A stretch of DNA of 64,000 nt, taken from the NCBI GenBank assembly GCA_018857735.1, contig JABMCL010001124.1:470001-534000 (forward strand). The letters are read 5' to 3'. The notes beneath the pieces were generated by a model. The model was not told the DNA's origin and made no database searches. It worked only from the letters and a program-made list of their open reading frames with translations. Positions 1-15,300 of this stretch are shown piece by piece (the first letter of the stretch is position 1; each line of letters opens with the position of its first letter). Position numbers and translations under genes: made by a program. The stretch comes from Alviniconcha marisindica (taxonomy: Eukaryota > Mollusca > Gastropoda > Provannidae).

Positions 1-157
1 CGTTACAAAGAGTTGGCGACACTTAAAAAAAGCCAACAAAAATCACTAGCATTACTTGACTGAATTAACGACGGTGCTATCTCACCACCACTGGTTGCCG
101 GTAGCTAAGCCCATTTACTGGCACGACTTATTGAATTATCCACACGGTGTTGTTCAG

Positions 158-1059
<902 letters not shown>

Positions 1060-2570
1060 GGTGGCAGTGAACAGCTGACACCGTGTCATCGCAACCCGTT
1101 TAGCTGTGCGCTGTCTCTGTACCCAGAACTATCCACCATATTCTTTTATTCATCTGCAACTATCAAGTCATAAATTTCGTCAGCAATAACTTTGTATATT
1201 TTAAGTCAAAACAAAAAGATTATGCAGAGATAAACTATTGGACTTGCTTGAATGCAGTGTTTGTCCGTGAGTCAATGTTGTTGTTTCGTTTCTGTTTGTT
1301 TGTTTTTGTTGTTGCTGTTTTTTAACCTTGCGTTATTTATTGTCATTTGTCACTGCAAACTTTGAAGAAGAAGAAAAACAACATGTCCTGTGGTATGGTA
1401 TAATCCAATAATTGTGCAATGATATTCGAATGGATTTCCACGATTCCATAAACACTCCTGTCCATTTTCTAGTTACTCATACTTCACTTCAAATAAATGT
1501 TCAGTCAGTTGTCAAGTATAGTACCCGACGGGTTCATATACCAACAAACTTAACTGCAAATGTTACTTGAAAATCATGTTACATTTAATGCCACAGGGCC
1601 GCTAATATCAGTTGAAAATCGGTGATTAAATCGACCTGGCTTTATATATATATATATTTCCGTCACTGCCAATGCCAAATGCTTCCAAATGAGAAGAAAG
1701 AAAGGGGGGGAAATGACCTCAATTCTGCAGTGACCGAGCGAGTAAGAAGCACAGATCTACGATTGTGGAAATTCCAAGATGTCACCTCCTAAACCTTTTT
1801 AACACCGCTAACCGAAGCCTTGTCTGGCTATGCCCAAACAAAATACGGACTGAACATTTTCACCGATAAAAACTGAACAAAAATATAGAAATACCTGAAG
1901 GACTACTGCATTGATACACATCCCAAACCCACAGTGACTGCCTGCACGACTTTGGACACGAGGGAGATGGTAGGCCGGAAATCATTGTTTTGAGCGTGGC
2001 CTTGACATTCAAGGCCTGACGACTCCATGCCTGGAGCCAGAGGAGAGGACGCAGTGACCCAGATGCACGTGCTGTTGGATCAATGCTTTGGCGGCTCCGG
2101 AGTGTGCAAAACACAGGACATGGTTGTCGATGGCTAACTGCTGACCAGAAAGAACTTCGAAAGCGTCTGTAAGAGAAATAATCTCGCTAACGTAAACCAT
2201 AGCACTGAAATAGAGCACCTTCTTGTTGCTGAACCAGTGTTCCCTCAAGGTCTGATTGCTGTGTGAACAGGAAGTGGTATCTGGTGCTTACACACGGTTT
2301 GCACATTCGACACATTACCTGTCCACAGACAACGCAACCGTAGCCCTGTCGTCAGTTTGGCCGGGTGGCTCCCGCGTGTGTGAACGAAAGGTGCTATGAC
2401 TGGAGACATGCCACTGTCATTAATGTTCTTTTTTGGCTACGTACCACTGCCACTTAACTGTTTTCTCTATCGTCTTTGAATGCTTGTGCGACTGTCACGC
2501 GCAGTAGTTCTGTTAACAGGATTCAGCTAAATGCATTGTTTGATACCAAAATAAAGTTGTTTTTGTCTTT
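1060..2570 (+). other. SPARC 3' UTR and downstream sequence with candidate poly(A) signals
   Basis: No splice-consistent coding sequence is seen here. AATAAA hexamers on the SPARC strand occur at 1492-1497 and 2550-2555, so the 3' UTR is either about 0.45 or about 1.5 kb. Short open frames on the opposite strand (about 1860-2250) resemble no family I recognise and are not called. Confidence 0.5.
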
Positions 2571-2689
2571 AAACGTGTGCAGTTTATTTCTGTATGGTAC
2601 AAATATTGCTGACTCAGTCTCAGTGACTGACATTATGACATAATGCCTGACAGCTACATGTATGTGACTGACATTATGACACGATGCCT

Positions 2690-3190
2690 GACAGCTACAT
2701 GTACAATCTTTAGCTGTGGTTATAATTATTCTCTTCATGTGCTCATACATTTACCGCTACATGTACAATCTTTAGCTGTGGTTATAATTATTTTCTTCAT
2801 GTGATCATACGCTAACAGCTACATGCAGCCCCGTGGTTAAAATTATTCTCTTCATGTGATCATACGCTAACAGCTACATGCAGCTCTAACTGTGGATACA
2901 ATTATTTTCTTCATATGATCCTCCATTTACAGCTACATGCAGCTCTAGCTGTGGTTATAATTGTTCTCTTCATGTGATCATACGCTAACAGCTACATGCA
3001 GCTCTAGCTTTGGTTGTAATTATTTTCTTCATGTGATCCTACATTTACAGCTACATGCAGCTCTAGCTGAGGTTATAATTATTCTCTTTATGCGACTATA
3101 GGCTAACAGCTACATGTACTATCTTTAGCTGCAGTTACAATTATTCTCTTCATGTGACCATACATTTACAGCTGTGTGCACAAAATTTGT
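2690..3190. repeat. Minisatellite, unit about 62 bp, about 8 copies
   Basis: Tandem units share the cores ACAGCTACATG, AGCTGTGGTTATAATTATT and CTCTTCATGTGATCATAC with about 10-15 percent divergence between copies. The array lies between the convergent 3' ends of SPARC and eIF4E. Confidence 0.85.
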
Positions 3191-3600
3191 AGCTGCATTT
3201 AGCCACTAAACACTATACCCCTTGCCAAACCAGCTGTGCGGCTAGTGAACACATCTAATGTTTAATGCATAGATCAAACCAGTAATCTTTTCAGCGTATT
3301 TATGGAAAGTAGCAGTAGTAGCAGTGATTGGATTTTAGCATCCCGACAACCATACAGTCATATCAGGATGATTATGGGCATGGAATCCTGTCAACTGTGT
3401 GTAAATGCTACAAATGACCATGGATGCGTGCCAGAGATTTATTCTTGACCATGCAATCACTGCAGTGTACTGTGGTAGCACTTGATTAAAGCCATACAGG
3501 CTAAAACATTTGATTAAAGCAGCTGCTACACTACATAGCTTCTTGTTTTCCACTCAAATTCATATAAAAAGTGAAATCAGCACTCCAAACTGAAACCCGT
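3190..3600. other. Intergenic gap between convergent SPARC and eIF4E
   Basis: AT-rich sequence beyond the minisatellite with no convincing coding or RNA gene signal. Confidence 0.4.
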
Positions 3601-3622
3601 GTGAAAGCATGAAATGACAAAT

Positions 3623-6300
3623 TTTATTTCCATATGTAAAATGCACTGACAAGAAACAGACGCATGATCAAAAGAACAGTTCCAAATATAATTTTTTGTA
3701 CACCAACATTTGATGACAATCATAAAATGCATGCACAGCATATTCTTTGAAAATCATGCATGCAAAACTCAACTACTGATGAAACAAACGCATCAGGTTC
3801 AAGATTAAAACAGGCTGTAGTGCAAAGCAGGTTCTTCACCAACAGTCACAGAGCAAACGAGAAAGGGAGAAGAAAAAAAAAAGAGGTTTTCTTTCTAACT
3901 TGTAAGGAGGGGAAAGCAACTCAACAAACCTGTCATATTCTTAACAGAATACTACAATTTCAAACTGAAACTCATGCCACCTTTACAATGATGGCAATTT
4001 TGAAACCCTACTGAATCAATATTCACTGCAAATGTAAACTTTATATACATTTGACCTGTATTTCTTCTCTGGGAAAACTAGGAAAGTCTGCCATGCAATG
4101 AACCACACACACACACTCAAAACTGAATTCATACAAATTTTTCAAACTTTCAACATTATATGGCACCATCCCAGACATGGCTGGAACAGTATCCAAAGTT
4201 CAAAAATACATCATTCGCATTAATTTACCTTTATTCTTGTAATTTATGCCAACATGGAAAAAGTGGAAATAAAATTTTAAAATAATGCAATGGTCAGACG
4301 GGTCCACTGCTACCGCACGACAAATATTTACACCAGCTAGAAGCCATTCACAAGTTTCAGCTCACATCCAGAAACTAAAGACACTGAATTTAAATCAACA
4401 ACTATTTCTGTAAACTAACTCATCACGGGTTACTAAGACAAAAACACCTATTTCTTTCCGACTTGGTGACATATGAACAAATATTTTGGACTACTACTCA
4501 CAGCATTCACTTATTTATGACAGAAAAAGATCGCCATTTGAGCCAAGCTGCATTAAAACTCTCTGTGAAGTAGTCAATTAAAATGCTCTAGTCACTGTCC
4601 ACTTGCAGTCTCTGCCCTCAAGGGAGCAATTTCATTCAGGCATGGGAACCGTCTCACAGAACAAAATGTTAAAAATTGCTGAAAGAATGGAAAAGACATT
4701 GTTTCTCAAAGTTCAAAAGCTGGAGCAGTGGAGGCTGGGGGATTCTCTCCTACCACCAGAAGTAAACCTCAAAATTTTCGCTGGCTGTTGCATTTTCAAT
4801 ATCACACTCCAATGCAATCTTTTTAAACCCAATTTCATTTTCACAGGAAGGATTTTTTAACAGTTTTTGTTGTTGTTTTTAGTGGAACATAAGCTACTTT
4901 GTAGAGGAATTCTACCTATTGGCTGACTAATCCGGTGCCTATTCATTGGCTGTTTCTTTCCAGTTGGACACCCATCCAACACCAAATACCAGCCAGACTG
5001 CAAAACACTGAAAACCAGTCCTATTATACTACACTGGGTCTGACCTTTTCACACTGAACTTTGTTATCTCTATTTGACTACTCCTGTTGCCCAGTAAGAA
5101 CAAAACTAAACATTACTTCATTAAAAAAAAAAAAAAATCAATCAGTGAGTTGAAGGCTGCAGTACACAGTCATACAGACACAAAAGCAACACCATTGTAC
5201 CACATATTGATCTATGTAACACAATCATAACAATCACATTTGTTTGTACAAAAACAATCCAAAGGCTGTGTACATATTCTGAACTGGTGCACATCATCGG
5301 TTTCTGACAGTGCCAATGTCCAAAGCCAATAATTTCACACTATATCAGCTCCTGAACACCCACAAGGACATCATCTTTTGTACAAGTTTAAATAGAGGTC
5401 AGTCTGTCTGTACATAGAGCAAGGGCATGTCACACATCAAAGCCCAATCTACAAGCAGCACACATCCACAGCAAGGAAGATGACCAACTAAACAATGCAG
5501 TCAGTGTGAAACAAATGAACAAACAAAAGACCAGTCTTCCATCACCCCCCCCCCCCAAAAAAGGCAAAGAAAAGACAATTCTGAATCAAACAGAATAACC
5601 CTTACGAAAACACTAAATGTTTTTCACTAGATGCATTAAAAACAAAAACCTCTGAAGAAAGACAACTGAAACAAAAATGCTTATGAGAAAGTAACTGCTT
5701 CTTAACACCCAGTCCACTGCGTAGGTAACATCACGGTGAAATTTGTGATAAGAAAATTTCATCTGATACAAAATGGACAGCATTAAGGAGGCACGAGATA
5801 AATTAGCTTGTAAGACGCCATGCAAACCTTTTCATACCGAGTACAATAAATTTCAAAGTAACTCGTCATCTGGCAAAGAAAGGTGATAGATTTCTACTCG
5901 GTACATCAATCGTAACACTTTAACTGCGCAGAGAATGTGAAAAAGGTTACTAAAAAAAATTAATCAACAAACACGTAATGGTACTGAATCAAACCCAAAA
6001 CATTCCTAACAAGAAGGGAAGACAGATCAGCTATGAGCGAGTGACACAAACTCTAGAAGTACAGCTGCAGAGAGCAAGTGGTTAGCCAGTCAAGTCAGGC
6101 AGGCTGAGGCAATAACAAGGTGAAGTAATGACATCCTTGACAAGTCTCAAACTCCAGAAGCAGCCGCGACGATTCACTCATAAATCCACAGAACAGACAC
6201 ACGGCCACATCCTTGCAGGACGCGAACCCCCATCCACTCGCAGTTGACAGGGCCGAGAACTGGGATTCACTCACTCTCAGTCCTTGGCCCCTGACAGTCA
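3623..6300 (-). other. Probable long 3' UTR of the distal eIF4E isoform, ending at a poly(A) signal near 3623-3628
   Basis: The 2.7 kb downstream (minus strand) of the distal stop codon is AT-rich and lacks a recognisable gene. TTTATT at 3623-3628 reads AATAAA on the minus strand, and another minus-strand AATAAA lies near 4231. A long AU-rich 3' UTR is common for eIF4E, but the true cleavage site cannot be fixed from sequence alone. Confidence 0.45.
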
Positions 6301-6360
6301 TTACAGCTGGTAGCGGTTTTTCACTGTCGAGCCCGTTTTGGAGATGGTGTCAGTGTGGGC
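6301..6360 (-). CDS. EIF4E: eIF4E distal alternative terminal exon (Ser-containing tail)
   Basis: After acceptor GTCTGCAG the exon reads AHTDTISKTGSTVKNRYQL and stops (TAA at 6301-6303). It joins exon 6 (ending GYQ, phase 0) without frameshift. The GST motif matches the vertebrate SGSTTKNRF tail, where the Ser is the Mnk1/2 site. Its 3' UTR would be long. Confidence 0.9.
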   Translation of the reverse strand, partial: AHTDTISKTGSTVKNRYQL

Positions 6361-9300
6361 CTGCAGACACACAAACAGTCAGGCTGGTCAGTTACCTGAA
6401 CCCCATCACACTGGCCACCGATGCAACCGAGCGGGCCCCAGAGACCAAGGCGGAGGCCACTAAGCACAAGCACTGCCTGCACCCATGGGGTGCCTGCACT
6501 CCAACAAAGCAGCGAGTGAATCCGTTTTGGCTGCCTCCAGTGCTGAGGGAGACCAAGTCACAAACAACAAATGCTTCCCATAACCCACAACAGCCTGCAA
6601 AAAGAAGGCATACCATTATTTCAGCCAGCACAGGTGACTTCACTTTTAAGATCACTTTGCTCATGTAAGTACGTGCCTGTGAAAACACAATACAAAAAAA
6701 CAAAAAAGCAGTGAAACCTGCTATGATGGACACCCCTCAAGGCAACAACAAAGTGAAGTTTCTTCACAGGAGGACTGACAATGTCCATAACCTCTGCATC
6801 CAGGAGAAAAACAATGGTTCAAATGTCTTGTCATTTCAGAGGATGTTCAGAACAGGTTCTCTTGTATGGTGCAATCATAAACTGAGTTCGTGAATTTAAC
6901 CCATGATACTGTTCACCATTAAATGGACCTAGCACTTTTCTTCGGTGAAACCCAACGAAGACAAATTTTCTTGACATGAAGTTATGCCTCAACATGATGA
7001 AAATATCCCATTCCACGTTACATTTGCATTACAGCTGTTTTAGAACGTGGTTTCCTTCAGAGAAAGTCATTTAGATGCTGCCATCTGCTTGGTTTGTACA
7101 TAAGAGGGCTTGGTTCCACTATATCACATGCTTCTCAGAAGAATTTGTAGGACTCTCCCCACAGCACATCAGGCTCAGTTGCCCCTGGCAGCAAGGGGAT
7201 GGTTTGACAAGCACTCAAAAACAAACTGGAGCTATCAACCCAAAAAAGACAGGACATATCCATAACCACCAATGGGATGTAGTCCACAGACAGACTGATC
7301 AGGTTTCTTCCAACAGGCTAAATAAAGACAATATTTTCTTGTCTGTTGCACACACACACAAAAACAAAAAGCAAACAAAAACACCAATGGCAAAACAGGA
7401 TTATGAAAACTTAGCTTTCTGATTACTATTTATCAAAGAGAAAAAGATGAGGTGATCTAGTCCATCATGAGCAAGGTTTGTGATGACTGTATGATGGATG
7501 GAATCAACACAGCTTGTAAGGCTTTCTGTACAGCTGCCTTCCCCTTTGGGTAGCTTAGCCTTTTTGGTAGGGTCCACTGCAGAAAATGTTCATCCGTATT
7601 TGTTACCGTTAGTCACCCTGGTGGGGAAGCGGCCATGCATCAATTTGACATAACTGGTTGTTGTAGTTGGTAGCACTGCGCTGCCGCCCTGTCCACTGGA
7701 TAGGTAGTGGTGTGTTTTTATGGCCTTCTTTGGGTCTTTTGTACAGTCCATTAGGGGCACATTCATCTACAGTTGCTGAGGCATTTACCATGTATCAACT
7801 TCAACACAAACTGTCGTTAAAGCTCGTAGCGGTTCTGCACTTGTGCCCTCCCATTGGTCATAGCGTCAGTGTGGGCCTGTGAAAAAACAAACACATATAT
7901 GGTCATTACAGCTGCTCATAACCATTCCCCGCTGCCATGGCTGTCTAAAAACGGCATCAGTACAGGATGGTGAAACACACAACATGCAATCACTCAAACT
8001 GGAAATCAACAGTTCTTTAATGTTGAGGTTGTCCAGAGACAGGACTGCACGCACCACTGTACAACACCCATCACCCTGCTCACACAAATGGGCACAACTG
8101 AAAAACAAACTACATCATTTCTGTCCAACCTGCCTTGAGATGGCATCAGTTCAGGCCTCTGAAAACAGGAGTTCAGTAGAGTCAGTTACTCCAGGTTCAT
8201 ATGCGTTTCTTTAAGCTTACACCAAATGGGACCTATGAAAACATACTTCTTTCAGACGTCCCAAAGAGATGAACAGGTACTGTGCATCCAGCATTGAATG
8301 AGCTAATGGTTTAATCTTACGGTCAGTTTTAACTGCACATTCAATTCATTGTTTTCTCCACCTTCTTGATTGTAAAATGACTACCTGGTATGGACAGTGA
8401 TGTCTATGAAGCCTGATGTAATGCAAGCTTTGTGAAGTGGGCAACCATGACACTGACTATCACAGTGAATGAAAGGAAAACTTCATGCTTTGCATCAGCA
8501 ATGCTAATGCAAGCAACTCCTTTACCCAATTTCTTCCCAAAGGTGAGAGCCAAAGAATCCCAAGAAACCCATGGGCCCTTTACAGATGGCAATCAAATGT
8601 CACATATACTCTGACAAAATGAGCCCAGACCTTCAATCAGGAAACTACACTGCCTGTTGTGACTCCTGTGAGCACAGGGGATAACAAGTTTGATTTAATA
8701 ACCTTGCAATTTGAGCTACCCACTGAAAATGAATTGTGAACAGGAAGATGAAATGCTAACTATGTAATGATGCACCTACTAAGAGTAGAGCCTGCACAGC
8801 CCTGGTCTGAGCAAAATGCAGGTTTATCTTCAATTATGTCATGAAAGGGTGCAAAGGCAACATTAACAAACTAGTAAGTAGTATGCATCTACTTCCTAAT
8901 TACACTGGTGAAATGAAAATAAAGTTACATAACAGGCACAGTGCTGTACAACTACAACTGCTCACAGTAGTAATGACTATGGCTACAACATTAAAAAGAT
9001 GTCTTACCTGGTATCCCATGATGCAACTTTTGGGCATGTTTAATCGTTCTCTCAATGTCCTCCTGGGGGAGAAAAGAAACAGCAGAATGTGAAACAGTCT
9101 GGATGGATGGATGGATAACTGATCTTTTGCCCAATAAACCATTATGGTTACACCAGGGCAAATGTCTGGATGGGTGGGATACGAATGGCAGAATGTGAAA
9201 CTGTGTCAACTGTCATGTTGACAGGAGAGACAAAAACAAAACAAACAGCAGAATAAGAAAGTGTCATGTCTGCATGAGAGGGACAAAAACCAGTTAGGCA

Positions 9301-12300
9301 GATCCAGCAAAAAGCTACAACTCCTGAGAACAGGTAAAACAGAAAATTTATGATCTGCAGGGCAGGAAATTACAGGTTAGCCAAGGCAACACAATCAGAT
9401 CACACAAACAAGTCCAACACAAGAAAGCCCACTAAAAACCTACCCAATTTTTAAGATGGAGTCTTGTCTGTTGAAATCTCTTGTCCAGATCCCCAGCTTA
9501 TCTCCCTTGTTTCGGATGTTGACAACTGCACCACAGATATCATCGCTCTGCTCGTCGAATGCTTCACCAATCAGGCACAGTAACTGTGGATAAACACAAT
9601 AATTTTATGTGGAAAATTCTCTTTGGATCAATTGCAAGTGCTGAGGCTGGAGGTGTGTGTGATACACAACTTACAACACTAACACTCCATCCAATCACTC
9701 CCAAAGGAGACAAATACAAATAAATTCAAATGCCAGATCACTCAAGCAAACTGTTACACATGAAGTATTTTGCTTTAAAACATTTCAGAATTGGGAATAA
9801 TGTGTGACAAGTGCACATGACTGGAAAGTAAAGACTAAAGGAGACTGAAACAGGAACCACACTGTCAGTTGCAGCTTGTCTGGAAAATAAAGTTGTGATG
9901 GATAAATGTACTTATTTACATTTTCAAAACAGTTTGAATGGGTACTTGCCATTCAAGAAGGAACCACACTGCTTTGCTCTAAACAAGGTGTATCACCCAG
10001 AACACTTGTGCATATTGCTAACAGAAACTGTAAGTATGGGCTTTGTTTTATCAGTTTCCTCACCAAACCTCTTGCATTTCAATTCAATGTGAAACATGTG
10101 GAAGAACCAACAGCCCGGTAAATTCCAAGGCATCAGGTGAGCCAGCCAGTTAGCTTTTAGGATCCCCTCTCACAGATCACTGGGTAGTAGGAAACTTCAG
10201 GTGGTTTCCATTTCTAGCAAACCCTATTTGTGCCCACAGGCCATTATATTTATACCTGTCTGCGTGCACATGTATACATGCATGCTTGTGTGTAATGCAG
10301 CATGTCCGCATTTCAATTTTTTTTCACTTTGCATTTCTTCATTTTCAAACAGTCTGTCATTTTTAATCAGGAACTAGTAAAGAACTGACAGCAGGGCAAC
10401 AATAGTCTGTCACAGCTGGCATTTCTTTGGGTAAAAGCAATGTGGATTTCCCTATGTGATTAATTCTGAACTAGGACATGAAAGTATACAAAAATCATCA
10501 AATCAAAGATGGCCAGCACACCCATGTCCCTACATACTAACAGCAGCACACAGAAATACTGGGCTGCAGCTAAATGACCAGGTACTTACGATTTCCTGCC
10601 AGACATTGTCGAGGTCATGATGCCTCTGGTTCTTGTTCATGTTGACCAGCCAGCGGCCCCCCTTCTTGTTCTGCTCATCCTCCCACATAGGCTGGATTCC
10701 ATCCTGACAAACACAACATCACATCACTAGTCAGACCATGGTGACTCAGTTCTTGACAGGACACAGTGAAAGGCAACAGTCAATGCACATCAAGAAGACA
10801 TTTTAGTCACTAATTCGTAACACATTTGACACTGCATGTGACATAGCTGTTTGTGCCACTGCAGCTTTAAAAATATGTTGCATTGTTTATACCAAGTTGT
10901 TTGTATTGGTAAAAAAAACTGCTGATAAGTGATCCTTATCACCAACTTGACAGACTTTTAAGGAGTATTTTAATTCCTTACTAGTATAATACTACAGATT
11001 TTTAAGCATAATTTTCATGCAGAAAGTGAATTTTAGTCACGCAAAGAGTGTATGAAATAGTTAATTATGACTACAATTTGTGTGCTGAATGCATTCCTAG
11101 AGCTTCTAATACTAAACTGTCTGGGTGAAAACAAGAATTAAATGTTTACTCTGCCATCCTGTGAAAGCTGAACTTGAATACACATGACAGTCATAGTACA
11201 TTAGTAGTGTTATGTGGGCATCTTTGACAGACATAAAATAAACTGGACAGAATTAATAGTAATACGAATTCAGCAAGGTAAATCAGAGAACTTGCTAAGT
11301 AAACACATTTGCTAGCTGTTACTGTTAGTGTCCCATTACTAAAACCCTGAAATACTGCCCAGTTTACCTGCATTACCAACAGAGACATTTGCTCAAGTGA
11401 GCAAAAAATAAGTAACAGACAAGGTAACATGCAACTACTGTAATGCTAAAAAATGATGAAACAGGACCAAAAAAAGGTCAATAAGCAGAAATGATCTTCA
11501 GCTATTGGGCGATTCAGCAAAGCTGGTTTGCTAGAGTGAATGCGCTTTGTAATCTTTCGCGCAGGAGGTCGCAGCGCAATTCCAGGCCGATTTCTGAGTA
11601 GGTGTTGCTTCATGCTGTGTATAACAGTGGAAGTTAAACCTAGAATGGCGAAGCAGTACAAATGCCAATACTGTTGCAGTTGCAAAAACTACCATGGAAA
11701 GGGGATGGAGGGTGGAAAAAAAGTGTCTTTGCGTTGTTTTTTGGCTGAAGATTGTGAGTTCATAGAAAAAATGCGTTTTGGGGCATCCTATAGCACGAAC
11801 AACAAGTTATTGCTTATTGGCAGACACATTATGAATACGGGCCTCCAAAAATGCCTTTAAAGCTGGCAGTGTAAAATTCGCAAATTCACTGTCAACGCCT
11901 TCCATTGTAAAGAAAGTACGCACCGGAAGTAAAAGCAGCCAAGGGACTTAAGCGATGCTGGGCAAAAGTCAAGGGAGTTAACAACCCCACCTGAATCACC
12001 CAATAAACACTGACTTTTCTAACATACCAATTTTAAATTCAATATTTCTGGGATTTAGAAAAAGAAAAATTCAGCTGATAGTGATACAAATCTTTTCAAT
12101 GCTGATATATAGTAATATACCTTGAAAACTGAGTAGTCACATCCAGATGGCAATTTGCTGGCTTTCTGTATGTGGTTGTACAGCCTGAAACACAAGCAGC
12201 AATGCACATCACTGGACAGCATGAGACAAACCAAAGTCAAAAATATATCAATTATCATTACAATTGTATACAAATGAACTGTTCCAATTCTGATCTAAAC

Positions 12301-15300
12301 CCTGGGTTTAAAAAGATTACAATCTGCCTTTTTTTCCTCTCTTTTTTTTAACAGCATTTAAAACCATGAGTCACTCTGAGTCTGACACAACAGCCCAAGC
12401 TGAAATCTTCAGGTTGGTCCTTCTATGAAATCCAAGTGTCAAGAATAATATGACTGAAGCAGGTAAAAAAATAAAATATAAAAAATATAAAAAGTTTTCA
12501 CTACTGACCACACACACACACAAACAACCCTGACTGACACAATTTTAAAAGCTGCTATACACTGTATCTAATTTGCATTAGCTGGATACAGGCCAGATCT
12601 AATGTGTGCAAACCAGACAGCTGATACTCACTGGATCTAACTTGTGCAGCTGCTGGACTTAACTGTCCTTGCAGGATCCATCTTGCTCCAAGCCTGACAG
12701 CTGCCCCACCAGGTAGTTGATCCCCCCACCCCCACCCCCCATTGCAAGTCTCTTTCTCTGCTGCATCATGTTGATCAGCCAATGAGAAAATTGTTGCTCA
12801 CACTGTGGTGAGGTCCAGAAAGGTTTTTACTACTGAGTAGGGCAGTTGTGGCCAGGGTTGTTTTCACACACTGGGTTGCTTTTCTTTCAGGAGTCATTTG
12901 ATTCCCACACAAATAAATCCTACAATCAAAACTAACAATATTATAATAGCTGTTGATTTTTATTATAATTAATAATATAAACCATACATTTAACAATTAA
13001 CAATCACTAAAAAAAATCTCAACTTCATCAGTCACAAACTTACTGAACTCGCAGTTTTCAGTTTTGGCTGTCTGACTTGCTATGACCTTAAATAACATCA
13101 GGGTCACTAAAACAGGCTAAACATAACACAGGGTTCATACAGAAAAATCCCTTCAGAATTCACAAACCTTTGTGATAAACTGATAAAGTGATATGGCGCA
13201 GAAAATCAACATGAAGGTACGCAACTCTTCCACACATCTAGTAAAGGAGTGCAACCCTTACTGTAGCTGATGGCCGACACTCTGAACTGATAGGAAGTGC
13301 GTTCTTTTTGATTTTGCACGGCAATTTCTTTTTTGTTTAAATTGCTGTTCAGTCTTGGGAAATGCAGTTTCTGAGTCAGAATCTGACTGATAAGCTGATA
13401 GTTTTTCCCTAGCACTCTGAAGACCACAAAATTCACAAACTTTCACAGACCCCACTCAGTTTTCACACACTTTCAAGGCCTTGAAAAGCGTATCCCATTT
13501 TCCCAAACTTTCAAAGACCTTCAAAGACCATGCGAACCCTGTAACAGTCCCACCAATTAAGCAAATCTGGCATGGTTCACAATGACATTTTTACTATTTT
13601 AGTGTCAAACTAAATCCTAACAAGTCAATAAAAATAATAATAGTTTTTAATACACAATAACACTTACCCCCAGAAGTCTTCAACTGTAGCAAAAGTTGTA
13701 ACAAGACGAAGGTTGTCACACCAGTCACGGGCTTTGTCGTTCTTGAAGAACCACATGGCCCATCTGTTCTGCAGGGGATGTTTGATTAATTCCTCTGGAG
13801 CAATAAGTGCTGTCTCCTGCTCTACCTCCTCCACCTCCTGATTGAATCCAAAAAATATATATATAAAATAATACAGTAATACAAATAATATGCTTTGATA
13901 AAATACATCATTTATCATTATAATTTCATATTCATATGTCTGACACTGTCAGTGACTAGTCACTTAATATACTGTATCAAATCAACAGATTAAAATTCAG
14001 CTATTGTTATAGTAATAAAATTTCATGGTATCAACTGTCAGAATTTATTAGTTCAAATACATAGAAGAACACTGCCCACATCGTTGTTTCCTGGGTTCAA
14101 GCTTTTAACTAAAAAACAATACATTACCCTTTAAACAGCTTTTATAAATTATATAAATGATTTTATGAATTGTATTCTCCAAAGTTTATTCAGCTATAAT
14201 AACACCAGCAGATCAGTCAAAACCCCTATGTTGACAACTATCAAACATGTATAGTTTTTACAGTATATAATGCACTAAGCTGAGACCTGACAAAAAAATG
14301 AAATATTAAATCTAACCCTTCTGCTGGTGTTACACTGTACAGGCAGTACCACTACTAGTACTAGTACTATTATAAGTCCATCAGTCACATGGTTGTGTCA
14401 CTCCCATTTAGTTGTGTGCATGTATTTGTGCATATTAACTGCCTCAGTGTATATCACAGGACTAATATCAGTCATAATTAATGTCCATGGTTGAGTTTGT
14501 AAAACTAAAAGTTGTGACCCTTTGAAGTTACAGTGTGACCCTCTGGGATTTCAGTGACCAAGCTTACAGACTGAGTCTGACCCCCTAAGCCTGAACGTGT
14601 GATCAACACTGAAAAGTGAAAGCGATTTCATTATGTCATATGTCATTATGTGTGAATAGTAATACTAATAGTTATACTACAGTATGGGGAAAATACATAT
14701 AATTACAATGAAAAGAAAAGGCAATACGTTTGACCAACATTTTACTACCCCCTTCATTTTTTTTACAATGTCCTAAGATTTGCATAGCATCTTGGGTGAT
14801 AATGTCTTTAAAAGATTTTTCTGGATGGATCACAATCAGGAACCATTGTACACTGTACTGTGTAATATTACATCACACTCACAGCAGGCGAGCACTTTCA
14901 CTGTGGAGTATTGCACACTTTGGTCACTCATCACTGGCAGTCACATAATTAAGGATTGGATCAACTATCACTGAGGGTCAATCTAAATGTTAACTAGTAG
15001 TAGTGGTACTACTGTACTACTACTAGTGTCTAGTAGTAGTATCGTATACGCAGATCTCAGATTCGTGGTCTCCACGCGAGTACGAACAGAAAGAATTAAA
15101 AACGACATCGTACTCGTAGTCAGTCACCTCAAACAGAACCCATTTTTGCTACTCCGTTCAAAAATATGTTAACTAGGCTAGGGAATCACACATCACTACT
15201 CAGATTCATACTGTACCGCAGATGTTTGCTCTACGTGGAAAAAAGAGTATCTAGAGCTACCGTTCATCTATTTCATCGCCGTGGGTCTAATGTGGCCATA

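Noticed and set aside
1860..2248. Overlapping minus-strand ORFs in the SPARC 3' region
   Set aside because: Moderately protein-like composition but no recognisable motif, and the region is consistent with 3' UTR.
8220..8260. A tiny extra eIF4E exon between exon 6 and the terminal exons
   Set aside because: First suspected because exon 6 seemed to be out of phase; rereading exon 6 from 9062 in phase with exon 5 gives RTLRERLNMPKSCIMGYQ and joins the terminal exons directly, so no extra exon is needed.
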